A stretch of 51,638 bases of DNA from Rhodococcus triatomae BKS 15-14 (lineage in GTDB: Bacteria; Actinomycetota; Actinomycetes; Mycobacteriales; Mycobacteriaceae), in contig AODO01000016.1 of NCBI GenBank assembly GCA_000341795.1, positions 1-51,638 of the forward strand, read 5' to 3'. Below the pieces are notes generated by a model. That model ran no database searches, was not told the origin of the DNA, and was given only the letters and a program-made list of their open reading frames with translations. The translations under genes were made by a program, and so were the position numbers. Positions 35,057 to 43,262 of the stretch are shown in pieces; the first letter of the stretch is position 1; each line of letters starts with the position of its first letter.

Positions 35057-35123
35057 GGTCGGACGCCGCGACGCCGGTCGGTGCCCGCCGGGGCGATCCG
35101 CGTGCATGTCCGGATTCCTCCAA

Positions 35124-35150
35124 CAAAGTGCTCAGTAGGTGAGCACTTTG
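35124..35150. promoter_or_regulatory. Perfect palindrome before the VOC gene
   Basis: An 11-bp perfect inverted repeat, CAAAGTGCTCA and TGAGCACTTTG, has a five-base spacer GTAGG. It lies 48 bases before the VOC gene and 68 bases after the MarR stop. It differs from the MarR dyad. It looks like an operator for an unidentified regulator; a hairpin without T-tract is the alternative. Confidence 0.55.
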
Positions 35151-35197
35151 CCGGTCAGGATGGATCTCGACAGCCACCGAAGGGAAGGAACCCACAG

Positions 35198-35611
35198 ATG
35201 TTGCGAGGACTCACCACCGTCAGCTTCTACGCCGACGACGTCGCCGCCGCCCGCGACTGGTACTCCGAGGTGCTCGGGACCCCGGCGTACTTCGCCCGCG
35301 AGGTGGACGGGCACATCGCGTACGTCGAGTTCCGCATCGGCGACCACCAGCACGAGCTCGGCATCGTCGACGCGCGGTTCGCGCCGCACGCCCACCCGGA
35401 GCAGCCTGCAGGTCAGGTGACGTACTGGCACGTCGACGATGTCGACGCCGCGTTCGAACGTCTGCTCGCCCTCGGCGCGACCGTCCACGACAAGCCGCTG
35501 GAACGGGGACCGGGTTTCGTCACCGCATCCGTCGTCGATCCGTTCGGCAACATCCTCGGTGTCATGTTCAACCAGCACTACCTCGACATGCTCGCCGCGA
35601 CGGGGGCGTGA
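35198..35611 (+). CDS. VOC-superfamily (glyoxalase-like) protein
   Basis: This 137-residue protein belongs to the vicinal oxygen chelate fold. It begins LTTVSFYADDVAAARDWYSEVLG, typical of the first beta-alpha-beta unit, and ends VVDPFGNILGVMFN, typical of the last strand. Candidate metal ligands are His and Glu in HQHELGIVD and TYWHVDD. Members include glyoxalases, dioxygenases and resistance proteins, and the sequence does not separate these. AGGGAAGG precedes the ATG at 35198. A strong palindrome lies in its promoter region, so the gene is probably inducible. Confidence 0.8.
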   Translation: MLRGLTTVSFYADDVAAARDWYSEVLGTPAYFAREVDGHIAYVEFRIGDHQHELGIVDARFAPHAHPEQPAGQVTYWHVDDVDAAFERLLALGATVHDKPLERGPGFVTASVVDPFGNILGVMFNQHYLDMLAATGA

Positions 35612-35661
35612 GACGGGACGCCGGATCGCCCGGTCCGTGGCGCTCGTCGCGGCCGGGCCGG

Positions 35662-36252
35662 TCAGTCCGGTGCCCGGTCGAGGCCGGTCGGGTGGTCCCG
35701 ATCGGCGCCGGTCGCGAGGTCCCCGCACGGCACCCGGAGCACCAGCGAGTCGCGCTCGCGCAGGTACTCCCGCGCGCCGGAGTCGCCCACCGCGCTCTCC
35801 GACGCCGCGTGCCAGTGCCGGCGTGCCACGACGACCGGGTGCCCGGGACGGTCGCCGAAGCAGGCGCGTGCCAGACCGTGCGGCGACCGGGTGGCGGCGT
35901 CCAGAACGCGTGCCACGACGCGAGACCCGACGTCGGGCAGATCGACCAGGTGAACGACCGCGAAGGCTGCGTCGGGGTCCTCGGCCGCGGCACGCAGCCC
36001 CGCACGCAGCGACTCGCTGACGCCCGCGGCCCAGTGCGGTGCGAACACCGCCTCGGCGCCGGAGGGCAGGGGCGGGGTCGCGGCGCCCAGCACCACCAGG
36101 ACGCGGTCGCAGCCTCCACGGCGCAGCGCGGCGACCGCCGTATCGAGCCAGAGGCCCCGTTGGGCGAGGATCTTCGGTTGCCCATAGCGAGTACCGGCGC
36201 CGGCGGCGAGCAGCACGCCCGTCGTCCCGCCGCGAGTGTGGCCCGCGGTCAC
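35662..36252 (-). CDS. MocA-like molybdenum cofactor nucleotidyltransferase
   Basis: This 196-residue protein is a MobA/MocA-like NTP transferase. The N-terminal GVLLAAGAGTRYGQPK is the nucleotide-binding motif, and HLVDLPDVGS is the metal/substrate motif. GDRPGHPVVVARRHW fits the family C-terminal half. Such enzymes add CMP (MocA) or GMP (MobA) to molybdopterin. Its start overlaps the XdhC stop by four bases and the operon encodes a molybdenum hydroxylase, so a cytidylyl transfer for that enzyme is the likely role. It is the last gene of the minus-strand set. Confidence 0.82.
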   Translation of the reverse strand: MTAGHTRGGTTGVLLAAGAGTRYGQPKILAQRGLWLDTAVAALRRGGCDRVLVVLGAATPPLPSGAEAVFAPHWAAGVSESLRAGLRAAAEDPDAAFAVVHLVDLPDVGSRVVARVLDAATRSPHGLARACFGDRPGHPVVVARRHWHAASESAVGDSGAREYLRERDSLVLRVPCGDLATGADRDHPTGLDRAPD

Positions 36253-37358
36253 GACGGGTTAGCCGCGGCCACGACGTCGGGGGCGCCGTTGTGCCCTCGG
36301 TGAATCGGGCCGCCGAGTGCGGCGAGGGCGCGTCCGGAGCCGCCGCGGCGGCGCGCGACGATCTCCGCGAGTATCGAGACCGCCGTCTCCGTCGGGGTGA
36401 CGGCGCCGAGGTCGAGTCCGATCGGCGAACACAGGCGGGCCAGCTCCCTGTCGGTGACGCCCTCGGCGCGCAGCCGCCCAACGCGATCGCGGTGGGTGCG
36501 CCTGCTCCCCATCGCACCGACGTAGCCCGCGGTCGATCGCAGCGCGATCACCAGGGTGGGTACGTCGAACCGCGGATCGTGGGTGAGAAGACAGATGGAG
36601 GTCGACGGCACGACGTCCACCGATTCGAGGTGACGGTCCGGCCGGTCGACCACCACCTCGTCGGCCTCCGGAAATCGTTGTGTCGTCGCGAACACGGACC
36701 GCGGATCGCACAGTGTCGTCGTGAACCCGAGGGCCGTCGCCGCCCGGATGAGGGGACGGGCGAAGTCGACGGCGCCGTACACCAACAGTCGGGGTGGTGA
36801 GGCGATCGACCTGACCACCACTCGCTCCCCGTCGATGCTCTCCGGGCACGTCGTCGTCGTGTCGTTCCCGCCGAGGCGGGCCCGCGCGAGTCCGACCATC
36901 GCACCGTCGAGTCGTGGCTCGCCACTGGTTCCGGCCACCGCGTCCGCGGTCACGACCATCGACCGGCCCCGATCCACGAGCGTGACGAGCGACACCGGGG
37001 TTCCGGCGCCGATCGCATCGGACATGGCTGCCAGGCCGGGCAGCTGCCGCGCACCCGCGGGCTGCACGAGGACGTCGATCGAGCCGCCGCAGACCAGACC
37101 GACCGCCTCGGCCGTGTCAATGTCCGCGTACCGGCGCAGCTCCGGCCGTCCCGTCGCCATCACCGCGGCGGCGACGTGCCAGAGGTCACTCTCGATGCAC
37201 CCGCCGGTCAGGCCGCCGGTGACGGATCCGGTGTCGGCGAACACCATCACACCGCCGACTGGACACGGCGCGGAACCGCGTGCCCCGACAATCGTCGCGA
37301 CGGCACAGTCGACTCCGGTGCGGTGCCACTCGGCGACCTGGTGCAGGATCTCACGCAT
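36249..37358 (-). CDS. xdhC: XdhC/CoxI-family molybdoenzyme maturation factor
   Basis: This 369-residue protein belongs to the XdhC/CoxI family, which binds molybdenum cofactor, helps sulfurate it, and inserts it into xanthine dehydrogenase-like enzymes. The N-terminal XdhC/CoxI domain has AVATIVGARGSAPCPVGG and the hallmark LTGGCIES. The central Rossmann-like part begins LLVYGAVDFARPLI. The C-terminal domain has YVGAMGSRRTHRDR and GLDLGAVTPTETAVSI, both typical. It overlaps the MocA-like gene by four bases and lies downstream of the dehydrogenase subunits on the same strand. Confidence 0.9.
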   Translation of the reverse strand: MREILHQVAEWHRTGVDCAVATIVGARGSAPCPVGGVMVFADTGSVTGGLTGGCIESDLWHVAAAVMATGRPELRRYADIDTAEAVGLVCGGSIDVLVQPAGARQLPGLAAMSDAIGAGTPVSLVTLVDRGRSMVVTADAVAGTSGEPRLDGAMVGLARARLGGNDTTTTCPESIDGERVVVRSIASPPRLLVYGAVDFARPLIRAATALGFTTTLCDPRSVFATTQRFPEADEVVVDRPDRHLESVDVVPSTSICLLTHDPRFDVPTLVIALRSTAGYVGAMGSRRTHRDRVGRLRAEGVTDRELARLCSPIGLDLGAVTPTETAVSILAEIVARRRGGSGRALAALGGPIHRGHNGAPDVVAAANPS

Positions 37359-37389
37359 CGGAGGGTCCGTTCGGTCGGCGGGGCGCGGG

Positions 37390-38355
37390 TCAGGGCAGGG
37401 TCCAGAACCTGGTCGTCACGAGATAGAACACGACGGCCCAGAACACCATCGCCACGGCGACGATGCCGAGCCCACGCAGATTCGTCCGCAGCGTCGGCGC
37501 GTCGGGGCGCGGCCGCAGCCAGCGGCCCAGCAGGGGATTCACGTAGTAGGGCATCGTCACGAAGCTCATCACGAAGCTGGACACCAGATTTCCGACGAGC
37601 AGACCCAGCCACAGCGGCATCTTCAACGGGGACAGCGCGAGTGACAGCAGCACGATCGTGGGATACAGACCGACCCACACCGCGATCGCGGTCTTCGTTT
37701 CCGACGGCGGTGCCTCGCCGCTCTTCTCGTCGAAGTCGAACCAGCTGCCGAAGGAACCGTCGACGGTGCGGGAGGTGAACTCGTGGAACGGCTCGCCCTC
37801 CGCGAGAAGGCGCTTCCGCTCGTCGGAGGTGATCCACGTCAGCAGATTCGCCGCCGTGTCGAAGCGGTACAGCGCGGTCCAATCGTCCTGCACGCCCTCG
37901 ACGGGGCGGAACAGTTCGGAGCCGCGGTAGCCCTCGAACCGACCCTCGGCCGCACGCAAGCGGGCCTGCCAGGCGAGGAACTCGTCCTCTCTCCCGGGGT
38001 CGACGCGGTGGGTCACGACCACCGTGACGAGCTGATCGGAGGGCCGTGATCCGCCCGCGACCACTTGCTGGGTCGCCGGCCCGTCGAGGAGGTGTCGACC
38101 TCGGTCGAGACGCTCCTGCCGGGTCGAACTGTTGATCCAGGCCTGCATGTGCGCGACGGAATCGAATCGGTAGACAACCACCCAGTCGGGCTGCACCGCA
38201 GTGGGTTCGGCGATCTCGGCGCCGAGGAAGCCGGAGTAGCTCGAGGCAGCGACGTTGATCCCCTGCTGCCATGCCTTGAACTCGGACTCGCACCCGGGGC
38301 GGACTCGCTGGCCGATGATGACGGTGGCCGTGTCGCCGGTGTGCTCGCCGATCAT
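37390..38355 (-). CDS. Membrane protein with two ABM-like domains
   Basis: This 321-residue protein has two antibiotic-biosynthesis-monooxygenase-like (dimeric alpha-beta barrel) repeats at about 8-100 and 108-200. Both share the pattern V(T/R)PG.E.EF.AWQ, then a YRF(D) strand such as DWVVVYRFDSVAHMQAW and DWTALYRFDTAANLLTW. Three hydrophobic segments follow at about 223-245, 247-276 and 296-318, so the pair is anchored at the membrane. Two fused ABM units could form an intramolecular barrel. It sits between the dehydrogenase and XdhC genes, only ten bases after the dehydrogenase stop, and is probably in the same operon. Its function is unknown. Confidence 0.8.
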   Translation of the reverse strand: MIGEHTGDTATVIIGQRVRPGCESEFKAWQQGINVAASSYSGFLGAEIAEPTAVQPDWVVVYRFDSVAHMQAWINSSTRQERLDRGRHLLDGPATQQVVAGGSRPSDQLVTVVVTHRVDPGREDEFLAWQARLRAAEGRFEGYRGSELFRPVEGVQDDWTALYRFDTAANLLTWITSDERKRLLAEGEPFHEFTSRTVDGSFGSWFDFDEKSGEAPPSETKTAIAVWVGLYPTIVLLSLALSPLKMPLWLGLLVGNLVSSFVMSFVTMPYYVNPLLGRWLRPRPDAPTLRTNLRGLGIVAVAMVFWAVVFYLVTTRFWTLP

Positions 38356-38365
38356 CGGGGTTCCC

Positions 38366-41089
38366 CTACCGCAGTGCCGACGGGTCGAGCCGTGACGCGA
38401 CCAGCCGTGCGTGGATGCGCTCGGGTGTCAGCGGCAGTTCCCGGAATCGCACCCCGGTCGCATCCTGGAGGGCGTTGGCGAGCGCAGGTGCCACCGGATT
38501 GATGCAGCATTCCGCCATCCCCTTCGCACGCATCGGTCCGACCGAGTCGGAGGACTCGACGAGCAGCACCTCGGTGCGCGGGATGTCGGCGAACGTCGGA
38601 ATCCGGTAGTTGCGCAGGTTCGGATTGATCATGACCCCGTTCGCGTCGACGTGGTGGTTCTCGGTCAACACGAATCCGATGCCCTGCGCGACACCGCCCT
38701 CGATCTGGCCCCGTACCTGGGCCGGGTTGACGATCACGCCGACGTCGGTGGCGTGCACGCTGTGCAGGATGCGGATCTCGCCGGTCACCCCGTGGACGGC
38801 GATCCGGAACCCATGGGTGTTGGAGACCACGCTGCGCGGAGACCCGTAGGCCTTGCGGGCCGCGGTGAACCGGATGCCGCGTCTGCCTGCGGCGTCGAGC
38901 AGATCGGTCAGCGCAATGCGGGTGCCGCCGCAGACGACGCCGTCGACGCCCATCGTGCAGGCGCCGGGCGGTACCCCGGTGTGGTCGGCGGCGAAGGCCA
39001 GGATGCGTTCCCGCAGCGCCTCGGATGCCTTGAGCACGGCGTTGCCCGCGACGGCGAGCCCGGCACTGGCGAAGGCGCCGGTGTCGAATCCGGTGCGGTC
39101 GGTGTCGGACTGCACGAGGCGCACCCGGTCCGGGGTCGTGCCCAGCTGCTGGGCCGCGATCTGCACATGAGCCGTGGACGTTCCTTCGCCGAATTCGACG
39201 GTGCCGACGGCGATCTCGTACACGCAGTCCCCGCCGAGGGACGCCCACGCCTCGGAGAGGTGTTCGGTCGGGGGAGCGGTCTCGTGCAGTGAACTCGCCA
39301 CGCCGGTTCCGACCAGCCAGTCGTCCCCGAGGACCTGGCCGTCCGGATCTCGGTGCAGCGCCGCGTCGACCAGGTCGATGCAGCGGGACAGGCCGTCCTC
39401 GCCGAACACCACGTCGTCGGGGCCGTCCTCGAACGCGACGAGTGAATCCCCGGGCCGCACGATGTTCCGGCGTCGCAGCTGCAGCGGATCGATGCGGAGA
39501 GCGGTGGCCAGCTCGTCCATCGCGGACTCGATCGCGAACGCCGGCTGCGTCATTCCGTAACCCCGCAAGGCACCGCTGGGCACGGTGTTCGTGTAGACCG
39601 AGTACGCGTCGAACTGCTTGTTCGTGCAGCGGTAGAGCATCATGGCGGCACCGCCGGCGAACAACGTTTCGCCGCCGTGGTTTCCGTAGGCGCCGGTGTT
39701 CGAGACGTTGCGGACGCGCATCGCCGTGAGGGTGCCGTCCACCCGGGCGCCGAGGGTGACGGTCAGCCTCATCGGGTGCCGTGGCGAGGCGGTGGTGAAC
39801 TCCTCCTCGCGGGTGTACTCGAGGCAGGTCGGCCGCCCGGTGTCGAGGGTGGCGAGGGCGACCAGATCCTCGGCGATGACCTCCTGTTTGCCGCCGAACC
39901 CGCCGCCGACTCGCATGCAGAACACCCGCAGCTGGTCGGGCCGCAGGTCGAACAGATGGGACAGCTTGACCTTCGCGATCGACGGCGACTGCGAACTGGT
40001 CCGCACGTGCAGCCGGCCGTCCTCCATCCAGGCGATCGATCCGTGGGTCTCGAGATGCGCGTGCTGCACCCGCGGTGAGAAGTACGTGCCCTCGTGGACG
40101 ACATCGGCCGCGGCGAGTCCGGTGTCGACATCGCCGACGTGACCGTGCAGTTCGAGCAGGACGTTGTGCGCCGGGTCCCGGACGAAGGGATCGTCCGAGC
40201 CGTGCAGCTGCGGTGCGCCGTCCGCCATCGCCTCCTCGGGCTCGAGAACAGCCGGCAGCACGTCGTATTCGACCTTCACGCGTCGGCAACCCTCCTCCGC
40301 CGCCGCGACGGTGTCGGCCAGTACCGCGACGACCCGCTGGCCGACGAAGCGGACGATGTCGTCGAGGATGTACGTGTCGTCCGGGTCGACGAGGTGGTCT
40401 GTGTGAATGGCGGTGGTGAATCGCTTGCGGGGCACGTCCTCCCACGTGTAGACGCGGTGCACACCCGGCACGGCCAGGGCGGCGGATCTGTCGATCGAGA
40501 CGATGCGAGCGTGCGCGTGCGGCGAGTGCAGCACCTTCACATGCAGCATCCCGTCGATCCGGGTGTCCATCGTGAACTCGGCGCGGCCCGTCACCACGTC
40601 GGTGGCCGCCGGCGCGCCGACACTGGCGCCGACGACGCGACCGGGTTCGGCGACCTCGATCGCGGCGACACCGTTCACGGCGTCCTCGACGGCACGGTAG
40701 CCCGTGCAGCGGCAGAGGTTGCCCTTCAGTGCGCGCGGGAGGTTCTCGCGGTCACGGTCGGTGAGTGCCGCCGCGGTCATGATCATCCCCGCCGTGCAGA
40801 ACCCGCACTGGAAACCGGGTGCGTCGCGGAACCACCGTTGCACCGGGTGCAGCTCGTCGGGGCTGCCGAGGCCCTCGATCGTGGTCACCTCACGCCCCTC
40901 GGCACGAAACGCGGGCGTGATGCAGCTGTGCACCGGGACGTCGTCCAGCCACACGGTGCACGCACCGCAATCGCCTGCGTCGCAACCCTTCTTGACCCCG
41001 TGCCAGCCGAGTTGGCGCACGAAGGTCCGTAGACACTGTCCGGGACGGGGCTCCTCGTCGGACGGCACGCCGTTGATCGAGTAGCTCAC
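38366..41089 (-). CDS. Molybdenum hydroxylase, fused 2Fe-2S and molybdopterin subunit (XdhD/YgfN-like)
   Basis: This 907-residue protein fuses the iron-sulfur and molybdopterin parts of a xanthine dehydrogenase-family enzyme. The N-terminal part has two 2Fe-2S motifs, CDAGDCGACTVWLDD plus C, and QCGFCTAGM with LCRCTGY. The Mo domain starts near GRAEFTMDTRIDGMLHVKVL. It contains VGGGFGGKQ and ends with AKGMAECCINPVAPALANAL, in which the Glu is the likely active-site base. I chose the GTG at 41089 because GGAGG precedes it and the frame overlaps the FAD subunit stop as GTGA. Gene order and fusion resemble E. coli ygfM-xdhD. The substrate is probably a purine or N-heterocycle, which is not shown by sequence. 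Confidence 0.9.
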   Translation of the reverse strand: MSYSINGVPSDEEPRPGQCLRTFVRQLGWHGVKKGCDAGDCGACTVWLDDVPVHSCITPAFRAEGREVTTIEGLGSPDELHPVQRWFRDAPGFQCGFCTAGMIMTAAALTDRDRENLPRALKGNLCRCTGYRAVEDAVNGVAAIEVAEPGRVVGASVGAPAATDVVTGRAEFTMDTRIDGMLHVKVLHSPHAHARIVSIDRSAALAVPGVHRVYTWEDVPRKRFTTAIHTDHLVDPDDTYILDDIVRFVGQRVVAVLADTVAAAEEGCRRVKVEYDVLPAVLEPEEAMADGAPQLHGSDDPFVRDPAHNVLLELHGHVGDVDTGLAAADVVHEGTYFSPRVQHAHLETHGSIAWMEDGRLHVRTSSQSPSIAKVKLSHLFDLRPDQLRVFCMRVGGGFGGKQEVIAEDLVALATLDTGRPTCLEYTREEEFTTASPRHPMRLTVTLGARVDGTLTAMRVRNVSNTGAYGNHGGETLFAGGAAMMLYRCTNKQFDAYSVYTNTVPSGALRGYGMTQPAFAIESAMDELATALRIDPLQLRRRNIVRPGDSLVAFEDGPDDVVFGEDGLSRCIDLVDAALHRDPDGQVLGDDWLVGTGVASSLHETAPPTEHLSEAWASLGGDCVYEIAVGTVEFGEGTSTAHVQIAAQQLGTTPDRVRLVQSDTDRTGFDTGAFASAGLAVAGNAVLKASEALRERILAFAADHTGVPPGACTMGVDGVVCGGTRIALTDLLDAAGRRGIRFTAARKAYGSPRSVVSNTHGFRIAVHGVTGEIRILHSVHATDVGVIVNPAQVRGQIEGGVAQGIGFVLTENHHVDANGVMINPNLRNYRIPTFADIPRTEVLLVESSDSVGPMRAKGMAECCINPVAPALANALQDATGVRFRELPLTPERIHARLVASRLDPSALR

Positions 41090-41910
41090 GGTCCCTCCTC
41101 CGTGAGTTCGACGCGCATCTGCTCGGCGAAGTACCGGGTCAGGTGGCGGCGATGGTCCGCGGTCCCGTTCGGATCCTCGAACCACACGTCCTCGGGGAGA
41201 TCGTCGATGCGGTCGCGCAGTGTGGCGGCGTCGGGCGTCGAGTCGAACGCGAGGCACAGCGGGCGGGTCGTGCCCGCCGTGATCGTGAGCAGCAGGTCGG
41301 TGGTGCCGGGTGTCCGGGTGGCCGCCAGGAACACCGTGGACCGCCCGAGCTTCGTGAGGCTGAAACGTCGGTGCGTGTGTCGTTTGCGCAGGGCATCGGC
41401 GGGCAGGTGGATCGACCGCAGCAGTTCGCCGGGCATCAGGAGGTTGCGGTTGTCGCCGGTGACGAAGTCCGTGGCGGCGACGATGCGTTCCGTTCCGTCC
41501 GGTGCGCAGAGTGTGTACGTCGCCTCGAGTGCGACGGACAGGGTGATCATCGGTCCCGCCGGGAGGGACAGGCAGATGTTGCCGCCGACGGTCGCGGCGT
41601 TCCACACCTTGAACGACGAGAGGAAGGCCTCGCAACTGGTGCGTGCGAGCGCCAGTGCGGGCCAATGCGCTTGCGGCGCAGTTTCGTACAGCTGACGAAC
41701 AGTGCAGGTCGCGCCGATGCGCACCCCGTCCTCGGTCACGGTGACGGCGTCCCATCCGAGCGTGGTGATGTCCACCAGGCGGCGCAGGTGGGGTTGGGGG
41801 ACGGAGAACAGCCAGGTTCCACCGGCCAGCCACGCGTCACCGTCACGCCAGTGCGTCACCGGAGGATCGGGTGGTCGGCGGACCACCTCGGTGATCGTGT
41901 TCAGATCCAT
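41086..41910 (-). CDS. Molybdenum hydroxylase FAD-binding subunit
   Basis: This 274-residue protein is the FAD subunit (CoxM/XdhB type) that passes electrons from the 2Fe-2S centres to the acceptor. The motif GDAWLAGGTWLF and later SFKVWNAATVGGNICLSLPAG match the two FAD-binding loops of the family. The C-terminal CO-dehydrogenase flavoprotein domain contains RRFSLTKLGRSTVFLAA. I chose the ATG at 41910 (GGGAG upstream) over a TTG at 41943. Its stop overlaps the start of the fused Fe-S/Mo subunit by four bases, so the two are translationally coupled. It is the first gene of the operon. Confidence 0.9.
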   Translation of the reverse strand: MDLNTITEVVRRPPDPPVTHWRDGDAWLAGGTWLFSVPQPHLRRLVDITTLGWDAVTVTEDGVRIGATCTVRQLYETAPQAHWPALALARTSCEAFLSSFKVWNAATVGGNICLSLPAGPMITLSVALEATYTLCAPDGTERIVAATDFVTGDNRNLLMPGELLRSIHLPADALRKRHTHRRFSLTKLGRSTVFLAATRTPGTTDLLLTITAGTTRPLCLAFDSTPDAATLRDRIDDLPEDVWFEDPNGTADHRRHLTRYFAEQMRVELTEEGP

Positions 41911-42019
41911 GGGACGGCTCCCGTCCAGGAATTGACCAGTCAACGATATCCGAGCGATCCCGGCGTGGTCCGGCGTTTGGGCGGTTCCGGCGGATGGATA
42001 TGATGGGCGCGCTCCGTCC

Positions 42020-42091
42020 GCCTCCTTAGCTCAGTGGTAGAGCACTCGCCTTGTAAGCGAAAGGTCGTCGGTTCAATCCCGACAGGGGGCT
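42020..42091 (+). tRNA. tRNA-Thr (anticodon UGU)
   Basis: The 72-base cloverleaf has acceptor arms GCCTCCT and AGGGGGC (one G-U pair), D-arm GCTC-AGTGGTA-GAGC, anticodon loop CTTGTAA and T-arm GTCGG-TTCAATC-CCGAC. The anticodon UGU reads Thr codons. The discriminator base is T. CCA is not encoded. The outermost anticodon stem pair is a C-A mismatch. Confidence 0.95.
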
Positions 42092-42095
42092 CGAC

Positions 42096-42134
42096 ATGGC
42101 CCTGAACTGCGTTTCAGCAGTTCAGGGCCATTTT
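42096..42134 (+). terminator. Rho-independent terminator after tRNA-Thr
   Basis: A perfect stem of 14-15 bp (left arm from 42096, TGGCCCTGAACTGC; right arm ending 42130) has the loop GTTTCA and is followed by TTTT. It starts five bases after the tRNA. On the other strand it also lies just beyond the lipoprotein stop at 42149. Confidence 0.85.
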
Positions 42135-42148
42135 CGTGGAGCCGTGGG

Positions 42149-42517
42149 TCAGCAGCTGCCGGAGACCGCGGCCTGGACGCCGCGCGTGAAGTCGGCCTTG
42201 TCCTCCTCGGACTTGGAAGCCCAGTCCGGCTCGGCCTCCGCGATGGAGATGAATTCGTCGGCGACCGCCTGCGGCGCCTGGTCGCCCTCGCTCAGGCCCG
42301 ATGCCTTCAGGGTCTCGAGGTAGGCGAGCACCCCGTTGCAGGTGTCCGTGTAGATGTCCCCGGTACCCGCGGGAGTGTCCAGTGCCTCTGCGTCCGACTG
42401 CGACTGCGCCGACGTCGCGGCGGCGGTGTCGGACGAGCCCGAATCGGAATCGGATCCGCAGGCCGCGAGCAGGGACACCGACACGGCCGCGAGTGCGGCG
42501 AACATGATGCGTTTCAT
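42149..42517 (-). CDS. Small lipoprotein of unknown function
   Basis: This 122-residue exported lipoprotein starts at the ATG at 42517. The signal peptide MKRIMFAALAAVSVSLLAAC ends in a clear lipobox with Cys at residue 20. A Ser/Asp-rich linker follows, and then a small helical domain (YTDTCNGVLAYLETLKASGLS ending in VSGSC) with two cysteines that could form a disulfide. The domain resembles short DUF-type secreted proteins common in mycobacteria and rhodococci, but I cannot name the family. It shares the terminator region with the tRNA gene. Confidence 0.75.
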   Translation of the reverse strand: MKRIMFAALAAVSVSLLAACGSDSDSGSSDTAAATSAQSQSDAEALDTPAGTGDIYTDTCNGVLAYLETLKASGLSEGDQAPQAVADEFISIAEAEPDWASKSEEDKADFTRGVQAAVSGSC

Positions 42518-42681
42518 GATCGGTATCTGTATCAGACAGTTCGAGGAAACCGGACATCCTTCTCTGGATCGACTGTTGCATTCCCAGGTCAGGAGGACGA
42601 GCGTGGAGGTGTCCACTGGTGGGGGCGGCCTCTGACCGGCGGCCTCGACACAATCGACTCGACGAGAGCTCTGGAGGAATC

Positions 42682-42810
42682 ATGCTCGGACTCGTGATCG
42701 GTCTCGGCGGCGCCGCGGTTGGCGTCGGACTCGGACTGCTCGGCGCCGGCGTCGGCGTGCTGCTCAGTGACGCCGGATCGAAGCATCACGTTCGGCCGCT
42801 GCGGCCCTGA
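42682..42810 (+). CDS. 42-residue glycine-rich membrane peptide
   Basis: A strong ribosome site (GGAGG at 42673-42677) precedes the ATG at 42682. The product has one hydrophobic segment (about residues 2-28) with Gly at nearly every second to fourth position, a glycine-zipper pattern, and a basic tail SKHHVRPLRP. It is probably a small integral membrane protein. The S74-like gene starts seven bases after its stop, so the two form a short operon. I do not recognise a family. Confidence 0.6.
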   Translation: MLGLVIGLGGAAVGVGLGLLGAGVGVLLSDAGSKHHVRPLRP

Positions 42811-42817
42811 CCGACGA

Positions 42818-43216
42818 ATGACGCAACAACCCACCGTTCCCGGTCGAACCGACGGCCGGGAACCTCCGCGTCACCACCCGGTCGAATGGGTCCGCTCCCA
42901 CCTGTCCCGTCGCCGTGGTGTCGCGGCCCCCGACGGGGTTCCCGACGGTGCGAACGACGTCCTCGAACGGCTCGCCACACTGCCCCTGAGCGTGTGGAGC
43001 TACCGGTTCGACGACGAGTCGGTGCGGCACCTCGGGCCGATGGCCCAGGACTTCGCGGCGACCTTCGGGCTCGGTTCGTCGGACCGCAGCATCGCGCCGG
43101 TCGACGCGAACGGTGTGTGCATGGCCGGCGTGCAGGCGCTGTATCGCAGGCTCGTCGCGGTCGAGGCCGAGCTGGAACGGATTCGGGAGTCGCGCAGCCC
43201 GGCCGACGCGGAGTGA
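42818..43216 (+). CDS. Stand-alone S74 (endosialidase chaperone)-like domain protein
   Basis: This 132-residue protein resembles the C-terminal intramolecular chaperone (peptidase S74) of phage tail spikes. The key stretch LERLATLPLSVWSYRF, then VRHLGPMAQDF, FGLG, and VDANGVCMAGVQALYRRL follows the family consensus through to the terminal coiled coil (VEAELERIRES). The catalytic SDxRLK start of self-cleaving members is missing; the corresponding place reads GANDVLERL. There is no fibre domain in front, only about 40 disordered residues. I chose the ATG at 42818, seven bases after the small membrane peptide gene. Its role in a bacterium without a visible prophage is unknown. Confidence 0.65.
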   Translation: MTQQPTVPGRTDGREPPRHHPVEWVRSHLSRRRGVAAPDGVPDGANDVLERLATLPLSVWSYRFDDESVRHLGPMAQDFAATFGLGSSDRSIAPVDANGVCMAGVQALYRRLVAVEAELERIRESRSPADAE

Positions 43217-43262
43217 TCGGTTTATCCTGGCGCCCACAGCACCGCATGTGGGAGGCAGGCGT

